Below are positions 24,040 to 33,227 of a stretch of DNA of 64,000 nt, one piece after another (the first letter of the stretch is position 1; every line of letters starts with the position of its first letter). Position numbers and translations under genes: made by a program. The DNA is taken from the NCBI RefSeq assembly GCF_031599675.1, contig NZ_CP134223.1:744001-808000 (forward strand). Reading direction: 5' to 3'. The notes under the pieces were generated by a model, which searched no databases, was not told the DNA's origin, and saw only the letters and a program-made list of their open reading frames with translations. The stretch is from Paenibacillus pedocola. GTDB lineage: Bacteria; Bacillota; Bacilli; Paenibacillales; Paenibacillaceae.

Positions 24040-25932
24040 ATGATTATTTATGAATCGACCAAGCAGCAATTTATGAATGATGTGACCGAGGACACCATTG
24101 CGGTAAAGATTCATAATCAGTACGTGCAAAAAGTCGGCAGAGTTTCCATGGGTGAGATTAATGCATGGAACAATTCCATGAACTACCTTTATAAAGTATT
24201 GAACACATCGACCATTCCGGATGACGTAGGAATCGCAATCGAGTATAAAATTCCAGCGACCTCGAGAAGAGTCGACTTCATGATTACAGGCTTGAATGAG
24301 GAGGATGAATACTCCGTTGTCATTATTGAGCTAAAGCAATGGACAAGTGTTGAAACGGTTGAAGATGCGGATGGCCTTGTCAAAACCCATTTTAATCGGA
24401 CAAAGACTAAAACGCAGCATCCTTCTTATCAGGCATGGTCTTATGCCAAATTGATTAGCGAATATAACGAGACCGTACAGAACGAAGAGGTCCAACTTTA
24501 TCCTTGTGCTTACCTACATAACTATATACAGACCGATAACGACCCTCTACTGCACCCAGTCTATGATCAATATATTGAGGAAGCTCCGATCTTCTCCAAG
24601 GGAGATGCTCTAAAGCTAAGAGGATTTATTTCGACCTTCATTAAAAAAACTGATAGAAGCAAATCACTTTACCTCATTGAGCATGGCAAAATCAAGCCCT
24701 CTAAATCGCTTCAGGACTCACTCGTCAGCATGCTACAGGGAAATCAGGAATTCATCATGATTGATGATCAGAAGGTCGTATATGAGGAAGCGTTAAGATT
24801 GGCGAAGCAAGCCCAGTCAGGAAAGAAACAGGTTTTGATTGTTGAAGGGGGTCCAGGGACCGGTAAGTCGGTCCTCGGAATTAATCTTTTGGTAGAACTT
24901 ACTGCGCGAGAACTAGTCTGCCAATATGTAACCAAGAATAGCGCACCTCGTGCCGTGTACATGAAGAAGCTGCAGCAAAACCTGAAGAAATCGTTCATTG
25001 ATAACTTGTTTAAGGGATCAGGCGTTTACTATGAAGCATTGCCCAATGAATTCGATTGCTTGATTGTTGACGAGGCGCATCGCTTAAATGAAAAGTCGGG
25101 TCTGTTCAAGAATAAAGGGATTAATCAAACCATGGAGATTATCCGCGCTGCCCGGTTTTCTGTATTTTTTATCGATGAATATCAGAAGATCGCGATGCAC
25201 GATGTTGGCAGCAAAGAGCAGATTAGACGGTATGCGAAGCAAATGGATGCTGATATTACCGAGTTAACATTGGCTTCTCAATTCAGGTGCAATGGATCAG
25301 ATGGATATTTGGCATGGCTCGATGATGTACTCGATATCCGTGAAACGGCCAACGCGGATGGTTTCGATTTCGACTATGAAATTCGGCTCTATGATGACCC
25401 GAAAGAATTACGGGACGAAATCTTCAGCAAGAATCAGATCAATAACAAGGCCCGAATGCTTGCCGGATACTGCTGGGATTGGAAGAGTGATGGAAAGAAC
25501 AATCCTGGCGTCCATGACATTCAATTAGATCGCTATCAATTTTTCATGAGCTGGAACCTTAGCAATACGACGACCTGGGCGATCGACCCTGAATCCATCG
25601 AACAAGTGGGCTGCATACATACCTCACAGGGACTTGAATTTGACTATGTCGGAGTTATCATTGGCGAAGATATGCGTTTTGAAAATAACCGTATCGTCAC
25701 CGATCCGTTCAAACGTGCGAAAACGGATAAGTCTCTTTCTGGCTTCAAGACCTTGTATAAGAAAGATAAGGACGAGGCGCTCCGAATGGCCGATCAAATT
25801 ATCCGAAACACCTACAGGACGTTAATGACCCGGGGAACGAAGGGATGCTATATCTACTGTGTCGATCCTCATTTAAAGGCGTACTTGCAAAGGCGATTGG
25901 CTGTACAAGGTTCGGCGGTGATTTCGGGGTAG
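24040..25932 (+). CDS. DUF2075 nuclease-helicase (PD-(D/E)xK plus SF1 ATPase)
   Basis: A 630-residue protein. The N-terminal about 200 residues include Asp79 in SRRVDFMI and Glu97-Leu-Lys99 in VIIELKQW, a PD-(D/E)xK nuclease core. A superfamily 1 helicase-like ATPase of the DUF2075 family follows: Walker A GGPGTGKS (270-277), Walker B VDEAHR (344-348), then ASQFRCNGSDGY and the late motif GCIHTSQGLEFDYVGVIIG. It should unwind or translocate on nucleic acid and cleave. It is co-directional with, and 18 bp from, the MazG-like gene, and begins the defence-gene cluster that runs to 37.9 kb. Confidence 0.88.
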   Translation: MIIYESTKQQFMNDVTEDTIAVKIHNQYVQKVGRVSMGEINAWNNSMNYLYKVLNTSTIPDDVGIAIEYKIPATSRRVDFMITGLNEEDEYSVVIIELKQWTSVETVEDADGLVKTHFNRTKTKTQHPSYQAWSYAKLISEYNETVQNEEVQLYPCAYLHNYIQTDNDPLLHPVYDQYIEEAPIFSKGDALKLRGFISTFIKKTDRSKSLYLIEHGKIKPSKSLQDSLVSMLQGNQEFIMIDDQKVVYEEALRLAKQAQSGKKQVLIVEGGPGTGKSVLGINLLVELTARELVCQYVTKNSAPRAVYMKKLQQNLKKSFIDNLFKGSGVYYEALPNEFDCLIVDEAHRLNEKSGLFKNKGINQTMEIIRAARFSVFFIDEYQKIAMHDVGSKEQIRRYAKQMDADITELTLASQFRCNGSDGYLAWLDDVLDIRETANADGFDFDYEIRLYDDPKELRDEIFSKNQINNKARMLAGYCWDWKSDGKNNPGVHDIQLDRYQFFMSWNLSNTTTWAIDPESIEQVGCIHTSQGLEFDYVGVIIGEDMRFENNRIVTDPFKRAKTDKSLSGFKTLYKKDKDEALRMADQIIRNTYRTLMTRGTKGCYIYCVDPHLKAYLQRRLAVQGSAVISG

Positions 25933-26036
25933 GACTAATTGATATCAGTGATCTGAATAAAATGAGGATCGGATGAATGCGGGGAAACTTGACTCCAGCA
26001 AGCTGATTCTCTTTTTTATGTGATAAGAACATAATT

Positions 26037-26062
26037 AATGAGGATTATAGATCGTCCTCATT
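26037..26062. promoter_or_regulatory. Inverted repeat upstream of the coiled-coil/McrB operon
   Basis: AATGAGGA and TCCTCATT are perfect 8-bp inverted copies around 10 bp. No T-run follows, so an operator is as likely as a terminator. A TATAAT at 26099-26104 downstream may be the operon -10 box, though no good -35 is seen. Confidence 0.4.
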
Positions 26063-26170
26063 GGGTAGTAAGTTAGGCCATTCTTACTAAAGAAATGTTA
26101 TAATCGCAGGATTTTATATTATTGTCTAGTTCAATCGATGTTGGTAAACTTAAAATAAGGAGGTAAGAAC

Positions 26171-27484
26171 ATGCATGAAAGCGAGTGGCTTCCAGATATC
26201 CTGGTAAAGAGTGATTTAGTACATATTTGTAAGGTTTTAAATCTGTCAATAGATGGATTTCGAATAAGTAGTCTTGCTAGTAGACCGGTCGAACAGATCC
26301 GAAGTCTTGTAAGATCTGCACTTCGAAGTGGTATTGGGAAGAAAGGGCGGATGAAAAAAGACCCCAATATAATTCCGATTGATATTTTTTTTGAAGAGCT
26401 GTCTGCTGACGCTAGGAAAGAACGCAATGAGTTAGCGACAGATGACTTTGATATGTTTATGATAGCTCTCTTGTCTGATGATAAGTTGCGGCCCTATCAA
26501 AAATTGTCATTATTATATGATCAGTTTCATGAAACGTATATAACTTATTATGATGTGTTAGTAAAAAATGCCCGAAGTAAAACCGATCTCTTATTAGGTG
26601 TTTATGCAGCTGACGAGAAGAAACTGCTTAATTTGTTGAATAACCAGGCCCCATTGCCTACATTAGAGCAATATGAAGCTTACGTGATACAAGCTGGACT
26701 TAAGAGCAAATACGATTCAATAATAGAGGCTTTAAAGGAGAAGAACGATACGACTTTAAAAATCTTGTTTGTAAATAAACTACAAGGTGAGGAGAAGTTT
26801 TTAGGACAGTTGGCTTTGCTTCCGACATATCCAGATCTGGCTTATAGTGTCTACGCCTATTATATGCAGGTCTATCTCGTTGTTCAACAAGAAACAGTGG
26901 CGACGTCAGAAAAGGTCGAAGAGCTTAAGATGCTACTTTATGAGGAAGAGAAGAGGAACGCAGATACTCAGGATAGGGTTAGCTTCATTGAGCAGATGGT
27001 ACGAGAAATTGAAAAGGATAAGGCTAATGCGCATTTAACTATTGAAAATTTGAAAAGGCTTTTAAATAAGGCAGAAGAGAATACTGCAGAAAACCTTATA
27101 ACAATACAAAGTTTAAGTTATAAAGTCACCAAACTTACCCATCAGGTCTTTGAGTTAGCGGAGTATCAAGAATTTTGGGAAACCTTTTTACCACGAACTA
27201 GTCAAGCGAGAATAATTACGGAATATCCAGATTTAAGACTGCAACGATTATTTAAAGGCATGATTTTTTCGAAATCCTACTTGCTGCAACAAATTAAACA
27301 ACCAGATGAAATGAAGAATAAAATATGGTTTGTGGATCGTAATCATTTTACAAATACAAAAGAATGGATGGAGTTAAGGCGATTTTTTACTAATCATGAG
27401 ATTTCTTACGAAGAATTCACCGATGATATTGGACTCATTTTAGGATACGCAACATTATACAAAGACAGTGAGACGGAGGAGTAA
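26171..27484 (+). CDS. Coiled-coil protein, first gene of an McrBC-like operon
   Basis: A 437-residue protein I cannot place in a named family. Residues 1-60 look like a small helical domain with basic residues; 60-230 are helical; about 230-330 form a long coiled coil (VEELKMLLYEEEKRN..., IENLKRLLNKAEEN); the last 90 residues are a compact alpha/beta domain with IWFVDRNHF and EWMELRRFF. It has AGGAGG 8 bp before the ATG and ends 3 bp before the McrB-like gene. Coiled-coil proteins accompany some McrBC-type systems (the CoCoNuT group), so it may be the target-recognition or scaffold part. That is inference from position. Confidence 0.7.
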   Translation: MHESEWLPDILVKSDLVHICKVLNLSIDGFRISSLASRPVEQIRSLVRSALRSGIGKKGRMKKDPNIIPIDIFFEELSADARKERNELATDDFDMFMIALLSDDKLRPYQKLSLLYDQFHETYITYYDVLVKNARSKTDLLLGVYAADEKKLLNLLNNQAPLPTLEQYEAYVIQAGLKSKYDSIIEALKEKNDTTLKILFVNKLQGEEKFLGQLALLPTYPDLAYSVYAYYMQVYLVVQQETVATSEKVEELKMLLYEEEKRNADTQDRVSFIEQMVREIEKDKANAHLTIENLKRLLNKAEENTAENLITIQSLSYKVTKLTHQVFELAEYQEFWETFLPRTSQARIITEYPDLRLQRLFKGMIFSKSYLLQQIKQPDEMKNKIWFVDRNHFTNTKEWMELRRFFTNHEISYEEFTDDIGLILGYATLYKDSETEE

Positions 27485-27487
27485 GGG

Positions 27488-29449
27488 ATGATTAATCCGA
27501 AGGTAATGCGAGAATTAAGCAGTTGTTACATTCTTGCGAGGTTAGCAGATGATAGTGAACCTCAATATATACCCGGTCTAGGCATTGAGCGAAAGAGTGT
27601 AACACGCAGCCAACGTAATGAAAATGATATAGTGTTTTACTTACAATCGTTAAACGAGGAACCAAGGCCTATTAAAGATATAATTGGTAAACATCAAAAA
27701 GAGTGTTATGTCTCTTTTGATGATCGGAATGGACGTTACTTACAAACTATTAAATATTATGAACAGCAGGATAAAGTTTCATTTCTAAGAGAACATCTGG
27801 AAGGGAAGCTAATTCTTATAAAGCCAAAACTTAACCACCGCCATGATAATCCAAATCATCCCTTTCACTATAATTTTGATATTGTTATGGTTTCTGAAGA
27901 TAAGCAGGAATCAAATTATTATCTCCCGATCCCACAAGTGAAAAAAGGAGTACCTGCGGTTCGTTTTGAGAAAGCTTTGTTAGAAGGAGCTCCAATTACT
28001 CTTCCCGATTATCCTAGTCTTTTGGAGACACCGGAGTTTATCTTATGTGATGGATACTTGTATCATATATCAGATCCTGATAGTTTAAAGGGCAGCGAAG
28101 TCAATGTGACAACTTATTATGCCCTACAGCCAAAAGGTATTAAAAAACTTGCTTTGACTGATTTGGAAGATTTTTGGGGAAAATTGAGATGTGCATACAG
28201 GGAACTGGGCTTTATAACGGATAATTACTCTATTGAATTGAGAGACTTATTTGAAAAACGAGGTGTATCGTTGTTCCAGCAGGAACAGATTAAAAAAGAA
28301 GATAAAAAGCAAAAAGCCTCATTTGAAATGCCTATTAACTTAACTGAAATGGAGTTTATCACACGATTAAAACAATTAGCGCAAGATGCCGAGTTAGTCT
28401 ATCCCGAAGAAGATCTTATTAATTTCCATACCTCGTTAAAGACAGGTGGAATAGCTGTAATTGGCGGAATGAGCGGCACAGGGAAAACTCGGCTTGCGCT
28501 ATTATATGCTGATGCATTGAAGCTGAAAAAAGATGAAAATCTTCTATATGTTCCCATCTCTCCATCATATACTGAACCGGCAGATATTTTGGGTTATCTA
28601 AATCCTCAACTAGGACTATTTATGGAAAGTGAAACTGGACTGACATCCTTTCTGGAGCGAGCTAGTCAGTATCCAGACGAGCTTTTCATGGTTTTATTCG
28701 ATGAAATGAACTTAGGACAAGTTGAACATTATTTTGCACCCTTTATTTCGCTATTGGAGTTACCAAAGGATCAGCGGGAATTGCGTGTCTACAGCCAAGG
28801 ATCTATTTGCTACAATAAATCTTTTGCTAAAGGATGTATTCCTGTTCGTGATAATGTTCTGTTTGTGGGAACCGCTAACTTCGATGAAACTACCAAGGAC
28901 TTTTCTAACCGCATGCTAGATCGTACGAATGTAATTTTTTTAGAAAAGCTGACTTTTGGGGAAGCATCAGTTCCCAAGGAAGAAAACGTTGAAGCCACTA
29001 ATATGTCAGGGGGAGTTAATCGTAAAATCTATAATCAGGAATGGATCAAAGTAAATGTTGCCATGGAGGAACACGAGATCTTATTATTGGATCGTTTACA
29101 TGATCTTATGAGAGAATACGATTCGCAATTAGGAGTAAGTTTTCGTATATATAAAGGCATTGAGAAATATTTAGCCAATACACCCACTGATGCAGACGGT
29201 AATGCATTGATTACTCGACATACTGCGTTTGATTATCAAGTAAAGCAGCGGATTCTGACTAAAATCCGGGGTCATCGAGAACAAATACAGGATTTAATCG
29301 GCTATTGTGACGCTGAAAATCGTTATCACATGGGTTATATTGGTCGTCTTTTAATGGAAGAGGGAGAAGGGGAAGATAAGTTTAAATTCTCCCTTGCCTT
29401 TTTAAAGCAGAAAGCTAAGGAGCTGACAAGGAACGGCTATGCAATATAA
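27488..29449 (+). CDS. McrB-like AAA+ ATPase/GTPase
   Basis: A 653-residue protein. The N-terminal 290 residues are strand-rich and unassigned. The AAA+ core follows: Walker A GGMSGTGKT (326-334), PADILGYLNP typical of McrB/dynein-like AAA proteins, Walker B LFDEMN (about 405), then VEHYFAPFISLLEL and GTANFDETTKDFSNRMLDR, the McrB sensor-I/arginine-finger region. McrB rings bind nucleotides and drive a partner nuclease of McrC type. GGAGGAG precedes the ATG; its 3' end overlaps the nuclease gene by 11 bp. Part of a three-gene type IV restriction-like operon. Confidence 0.85.
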   Translation: MINPKVMRELSSCYILARLADDSEPQYIPGLGIERKSVTRSQRNENDIVFYLQSLNEEPRPIKDIIGKHQKECYVSFDDRNGRYLQTIKYYEQQDKVSFLREHLEGKLILIKPKLNHRHDNPNHPFHYNFDIVMVSEDKQESNYYLPIPQVKKGVPAVRFEKALLEGAPITLPDYPSLLETPEFILCDGYLYHISDPDSLKGSEVNVTTYYALQPKGIKKLALTDLEDFWGKLRCAYRELGFITDNYSIELRDLFEKRGVSLFQQEQIKKEDKKQKASFEMPINLTEMEFITRLKQLAQDAELVYPEEDLINFHTSLKTGGIAVIGGMSGTGKTRLALLYADALKLKKDENLLYVPISPSYTEPADILGYLNPQLGLFMESETGLTSFLERASQYPDELFMVLFDEMNLGQVEHYFAPFISLLELPKDQRELRVYSQGSICYNKSFAKGCIPVRDNVLFVGTANFDETTKDFSNRMLDRTNVIFLEKLTFGEASVPKEENVEATNMSGGVNRKIYNQEWIKVNVAMEEHEILLLDRLHDLMREYDSQLGVSFRIYKGIEKYLANTPTDADGNALITRHTAFDYQVKQRILTKIRGHREQIQDLIGYCDAENRYHMGYIGRLLMEEGEGEDKFKFSLAFLKQKAKELTRNGYAI

Positions 29450-31274
29450 TGCCACCGACCTACCTTTTGTTTTGGAGTTTTTTACAAATTCTACTTCAAG
29501 ACATACTCAGCAAGCTCAGTATTTTTGGAGTTCTCAACATACACCCGCTTCAGTATCTTATTTTATATCTGTAAAAGAAAACATCCCGTTGGGCATTCGG
29601 TTGTATGCCAAAAATGAAGAACTACCAAAAGATACCAAGGTAATAATAGAATCAAGCACATATGATGAGTTCGGTAAACAAAAAAGATTAACTGTTGCTG
29701 AAACAACTAGAGATCATAACGAATATTTATTCATGCCTCATACGGGAGATGAATTTCCTTGGCGTTTAGGCGTATACTTTTTAGAGGTACACGTTGGTCA
29801 AGAAGTGTATAGTGCTGGTCTTATGGTTTCTCCGATTCACTTGTCACAAGAACAGGTGCAGCATATGCATCACTTGCTAGAGCAAGAGATTGATGGCATG
29901 ATTTACGATCTGATATTCACACAAACTTCCACTAGTCAAGAACACGAAATATTAAAAATGAAGTCCTACTATGATTATGTATTGCGGCTAATTAACGATA
30001 AGGATTTCTTGTCTTCCAGTTTGATGCAGATAGAGAGAAATCTGCTTTCAACTATTGAAACAATCTACAAAGCAGAGGCATTTCAAGGTAAGCAAGATCA
30101 AAAAAGTTTGCGGATGAATCAGGTAAAAGGTAATACAACAAATTTCAACAAGCGTAAACGTTTAATCATAGATTTGCCTGCCAATCGTTGGATAAAGCAT
30201 GTGTTGCTTACTTGGAAAAGCGAACTATTGAATGTTAGTGGCGCTATAGAAGTGGACTTGACACAGGCTTTAACTACTATGGCTAAAAAGGAAGAGGATA
30301 AACGAGCCAGCGAAATGCACAAACAGCGATATTTTAATGCACGTGATATTTCTTATGAAGCGCGTAGTGCGATGAGCAGGCGAATATATCGATTAGCTGA
30401 TGAAATTTCCAGGACACAGCGAGAGGTAGGGGTGCTATCTAGGTGGCATGATGTTGTCCAACATATGATTGGTCGCATAATTTATATCTTAGCTTCTACA
30501 GATTTGAAAAATATACAAGATGGACAACAAAAGCCACAGTTAAAGGAGAAACATTACCGCGATATCAGCCAATGGGTTGAAGAGGGGCGCAGAGTGTTAC
30601 TTGGGCAAGAATCGGCCAAGCATATTGTACGCGTGCTTAAACCAACTTGGAAAGTGTATGAACAGTTTGTGTACTTTCAAGTTGTAGAACTTGTTAAAAG
30701 GATGGGATTTCAGGTCTCCTTACAAGTTCCTTTGGATCAATTAAGAGATCTTCGTTCTGGTACCTGTTTGACACTGGAAAATGATAAATATATTATTCAT
30801 GCTTGGTATGACAGAGTTGTGGATCTTAGAGAGGATGCCTTACGCACTAAGGATCAATTTTTCTCTCGACAAATAATCCAACCGGACATCCGCCTTGATC
30901 TTTATAGAAAAAGCGATGTACCTATACTATTGTCTTGCGTAGCTATGGATGCCAAGCATCGTAAATATAGATCACTTTATAATGAAGCTTACACAAATGA
31001 GGTTTTTACACAGCTCTCAAAATATTTAAATATTTTTTTTGCTGGTCAAAACACAACTCCTAGAAACAAACGGAGTACCGTAGTTCATCGAGTTATCTGT
31101 TTATATAGTAAGGATGATGATGCAAATGTATTTCAAGATGAGCAACCACTTATATATATTCAATTGTTCCCCGATATTGAAAATGGCAACATAATTGGTT
31201 CGGAAGAGTTATATCGAGAACTTAGTGCTTGGTTTGAAGAGTCGGTGGGTGAAGAAATAAATATTGTCAACTAA
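29439..31274 (+). CDS. DUF2357-type McrC-like nuclease
   Basis: A 611-residue protein, partner of the McrB-like ATPase. The N-terminal region is beta-rich; the centre holds the conserved helical DUF2357 segment (YFNARDISYEARSAMSRRIYRL, KPTWKVYEQFVYFQVVELV). The C-terminal PD-(D/E)xK nuclease has QPDIRLDL (about residue 483) and VAMDAKHRKYR with Asp-Ala-Lys (about 505). In McrC relatives this domain cuts DNA or RNA when the McrB motor is engaged. The start overlaps the upstream gene by 11 bp with AAGGA before it, so translation is coupled. DUF2357 assignment is by motif order. Confidence 0.82.
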   Translation: MQYNATDLPFVLEFFTNSTSRHTQQAQYFWSSQHTPASVSYFISVKENIPLGIRLYAKNEELPKDTKVIIESSTYDEFGKQKRLTVAETTRDHNEYLFMPHTGDEFPWRLGVYFLEVHVGQEVYSAGLMVSPIHLSQEQVQHMHHLLEQEIDGMIYDLIFTQTSTSQEHEILKMKSYYDYVLRLINDKDFLSSSLMQIERNLLSTIETIYKAEAFQGKQDQKSLRMNQVKGNTTNFNKRKRLIIDLPANRWIKHVLLTWKSELLNVSGAIEVDLTQALTTMAKKEEDKRASEMHKQRYFNARDISYEARSAMSRRIYRLADEISRTQREVGVLSRWHDVVQHMIGRIIYILASTDLKNIQDGQQKPQLKEKHYRDISQWVEEGRRVLLGQESAKHIVRVLKPTWKVYEQFVYFQVVELVKRMGFQVSLQVPLDQLRDLRSGTCLTLENDKYIIHAWYDRVVDLREDALRTKDQFFSRQIIQPDIRLDLYRKSDVPILLSCVAMDAKHRKYRSLYNEAYTNEVFTQLSKYLNIFFAGQNTTPRNKRSTVVHRVICLYSKDDDANVFQDEQPLIYIQLFPDIENGNIIGSEELYRELSAWFEESVGEEINIVN

Positions 31275-31330
31275 CTTTATCTTTTACTACCGTATGTCAG
31301 TATGAAAATAGAAGTACCTAAGCAAACCAT

Positions 31331-31368
31331 TAGCCGAGTGAGTCGAGTTAGTAGCTCCTCGGGCTTTT
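31331..31368 (+). terminator. Weak terminator after the coiled-coil/McrB/nuclease operon
   Basis: CCGAG and CTCGG (extended by flanking AG/CT with one bulge) around a 19-nt loop, followed by only four T. Confidence 0.45.
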
Positions 31369-31453
31369 GGTGTTGTCTTTATAAAAACAAATATTAAGGA
31401 GCAATATAATATTCCTATATATATGTTGATTTAAAATACTTCCAGCGTCGTAC

Positions 31454-31720
31454 TTACTCAAAGTCATTCATACACTTAGTTTCCCCCAACAACTCCCCAA
31501 CAGAAACCTCCAGCGCCTTCGCTATAGCAACCACCTCATAATCCTGCACAAGCCTATACTGACCTTCTAAACGAGACAAACTAGTCGGGCTAATATCTAA
31601 CCCGAAGGTTTGCAACCTGGCAAGGAAATCCTTTTGCTTCATTCGCTTAGCTTTTCGAATAGCTACAACACGGGTCCCGATGATGTTTTTGTCACCTGGG
31701 GGTTCTTTGCGATGCTTCAT
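31454..31720 (-). CDS. XRE-family transcriptional regulator
   Basis: An 88-residue Cro/C1-type helix-turn-helix protein (RVVAIRKAKRMKQKDFLARL, then ISPTSLSRLEGQYR as recognition helix). GAGGTGA lies 8 bp before its ATG. It is transcribed away from the Spo0E-like gene, and the divergent spacer holds a 10-bp perfect inverted repeat at 31770-31821, a natural operator. Small XRE proteins often control defence or toxin operons; here it sits between the two McrBC-like clusters and may govern the downstream one and itself. Confidence 0.85.
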   Translation of the reverse strand: MKHRKEPPGDKNIIGTRVVAIRKAKRMKQKDFLARLQTFGLDISPTSLSRLEGQYRLVQDYEVVAIAKALEVSVGELLGETKCMNDFE

Positions 31721-31769
31721 TTCCGGGTCACCTCACAATTTAACCAAATTGTATGCGAGGTAACTGTTG

Positions 31770-31821
31770 TTTTAATGCGAATATCGAATTAAAATAAAAT
31801 AAACCGATAACCGCATTAAAA
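31770..31821. promoter_or_regulatory. Palindromic operator candidate between xre and the Spo0E-like gene
   Basis: TTTTAATGCG (31770-31779) and CGCATTAAAA (31812-31821) are perfect inverted copies. Inside them TATCG (31782-31786) and CGATA (31805-31809) form a second symmetric pair with nearly equal offsets. The AT-rich centre fits promoters for both divergent genes. Confidence 0.6.
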
Positions 31822-31871
31822 TTTCTGTACATCGTCTACAGATATAGCTTTTCCAGGAGGGAGGGGTTGTA

Positions 31872-32369
31872 ATGCAGCATTTGAGTCAGAAATATGAGGA
31901 GGAAAAGCGCAAGCTGAATGACCTTGGACAAAGATCGCTTGAGGAGGGAGTTCCGCTCAGCGGGAATGAAGCGGTTCAGTCTCAGAGTCGTAAGGTAGAT
32001 GAACTTATTATTCAGATGTATCAAGAAAAGGACAGGCAATCAGAGGTTTGTCGTTTAAACTTCTTTGATGGAGGAGATGTGGTGAGCTTTCCGGCATGGT
32101 TTGTACAAACGATGCAAGGCAGATTAAATGAAGTGACCGCACAGATCGAATACCAATCCGAGCCCAGACTTGTTTTTGAAGAAGAGAATAAGGCATTTCA
32201 GGCTCTCTTTGACTCCATGGACATTGCACGTATGCCTGAATTTGAAGCCTGGGAGGATAAGCTTCAACTGAAGCTCTCCGTTTTATATGAACGTCTTTAT
32301 CTCCAAGGATTAAAGGATGGTATGCAGCTTGCCAATGCCTTTACTGCCCCTTCTGTTCTCTCGGATTAG
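31872..32369 (+). CDS. Spo0E-like N-terminal domain protein with helical C-terminus
   Basis: A 165-residue protein. The first 55 residues resemble Spo0E-family aspartyl-phosphate phosphatases: two helices (EEKRKLNDLGQRSLEEG and SRKVDELIIQMYQ) with the S-x-x-V-D-x-L-I signature used to dephosphorylate Spo0A. The rest is helical and ends YERLYLQGLKDGMQLA, a pattern seen in small Firmicute proteins of unknown role. AGGAGGGAGG lies upstream of the ATG. A terminator at 32406 ends the unit. It could tie sporulation timing to this locus, or be a structural look-alike; I rate the Spo0E call moderate. Confidence 0.6.
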   Translation: MQHLSQKYEEEKRKLNDLGQRSLEEGVPLSGNEAVQSQSRKVDELIIQMYQEKDRQSEVCRLNFFDGGDVVSFPAWFVQTMQGRLNEVTAQIEYQSEPRLVFEEENKAFQALFDSMDIARMPEFEAWEDKLQLKLSVLYERLYLQGLKDGMQLANAFTAPSVLSD

Positions 32370-32405
32370 ACGGCGAATTCTAAGCATACACATACTTTAT
32401 ATTTG

Positions 32406-32429
32406 GACTGTCCAGGCGACAGTCTTTTT
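32406..32429 (+). terminator. Terminator after the Spo0E-like gene
   Basis: Perfect 7-bp stem GACTGTC/GACAGTC with a 5-nt loop and five T. Confidence 0.85.
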
Positions 32430-32514
32430 CTTATGTATATGATTGGAAGGGATACATTCCTATATTGTCGAATAACCATACATATTGTAAATCCAGACGA
32501 TGAGAGGTTCTACT

Positions 32515-33210
32515 ATGTTTAAAGCGCTATGGTCTATCTTCAAGAAGTCAGATACTGAGCCACCCCAGCCTGTGCGTAGAGCACCAACTGCCAAGGGGAA
32601 GCCGAAGGTGGCTGCCACAAGAATTGGTGAGCTGGGCGAGCATAAAATCAATATCCAACTGGACCAGCTACCTAAGGAATGTAAATCGCTAAGCGATCTG
32701 TTACTCCCTAATCCCAAATCTCGAACAGGCTACGCTCAGATTGATCATGTTGTTATTTCCCCGTATTGCTTATTCATCATTGAGACCAAAAACTACAATG
32801 GAGAAATAAAAGGTGGGCGAACGGATCAACAATGGTCAGTGAGCAACCGTTACAAGATGTATAATCCGCTCAAGCAGAACTATGGCCATATAAAGGCCGT
32901 TGAGAGCCTTCTAAAGGATATTCCTAAAGTGAAATCTGTATCGATTATTTCATTTACGATGAGATGCCGCTTTAGCATAGATCCAGAGCTCCGGCAAATT
33001 AAATCCGACGAGCTTGTCATTTACGATGTGGAGTTGAGTGAATTTATCTCCAGAAAATTGCTCCGATTAAAGTCGGAGAGCCCAGAGCAATTATTTTCTC
33101 AAGTGCAGGTTCAATCTATTTATGATCAACTGATTCAGGCTAACGTTACAGACTCAGAGATCCGCAAGCTCCATATAGAGAAAATTACATCGACTACTAA
33201 AAATCGTTAA
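32515..33210 (+). CDS. NERD-domain nuclease-related protein
   Basis: A 231-residue protein with a nuclease-related domain: GELGEHKI, then GYAQIDHVVISPYCLFIIETKNY, in which the Asp and the Glu-x-Lys (IETKNY) form the PD-(D/E)xK-like site, and GGRTDQQWSV. The N-terminal 35 residues are basic and proline rich. The start at 32515 has AGAGG 7 bp upstream; an earlier in-frame ATG lacks one. It ends 17 bp before the McrB-like gene, with which it should be co-transcribed. NERD proteins are usually of unknown function; here it is likely an accessory nuclease of the second McrBC-like system. Confidence 0.82.
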   Translation: MFKALWSIFKKSDTEPPQPVRRAPTAKGKPKVAATRIGELGEHKINIQLDQLPKECKSLSDLLLPNPKSRTGYAQIDHVVISPYCLFIIETKNYNGEIKGGRTDQQWSVSNRYKMYNPLKQNYGHIKAVESLLKDIPKVKSVSIISFTMRCRFSIDPELRQIKSDELVIYDVELSEFISRKLLRLKSESPEQLFSQVQVQSIYDQLIQANVTDSEIRKLHIEKITSTTKNR

Positions 33211-33227
33211 CCACCTTGGAGGACTCC

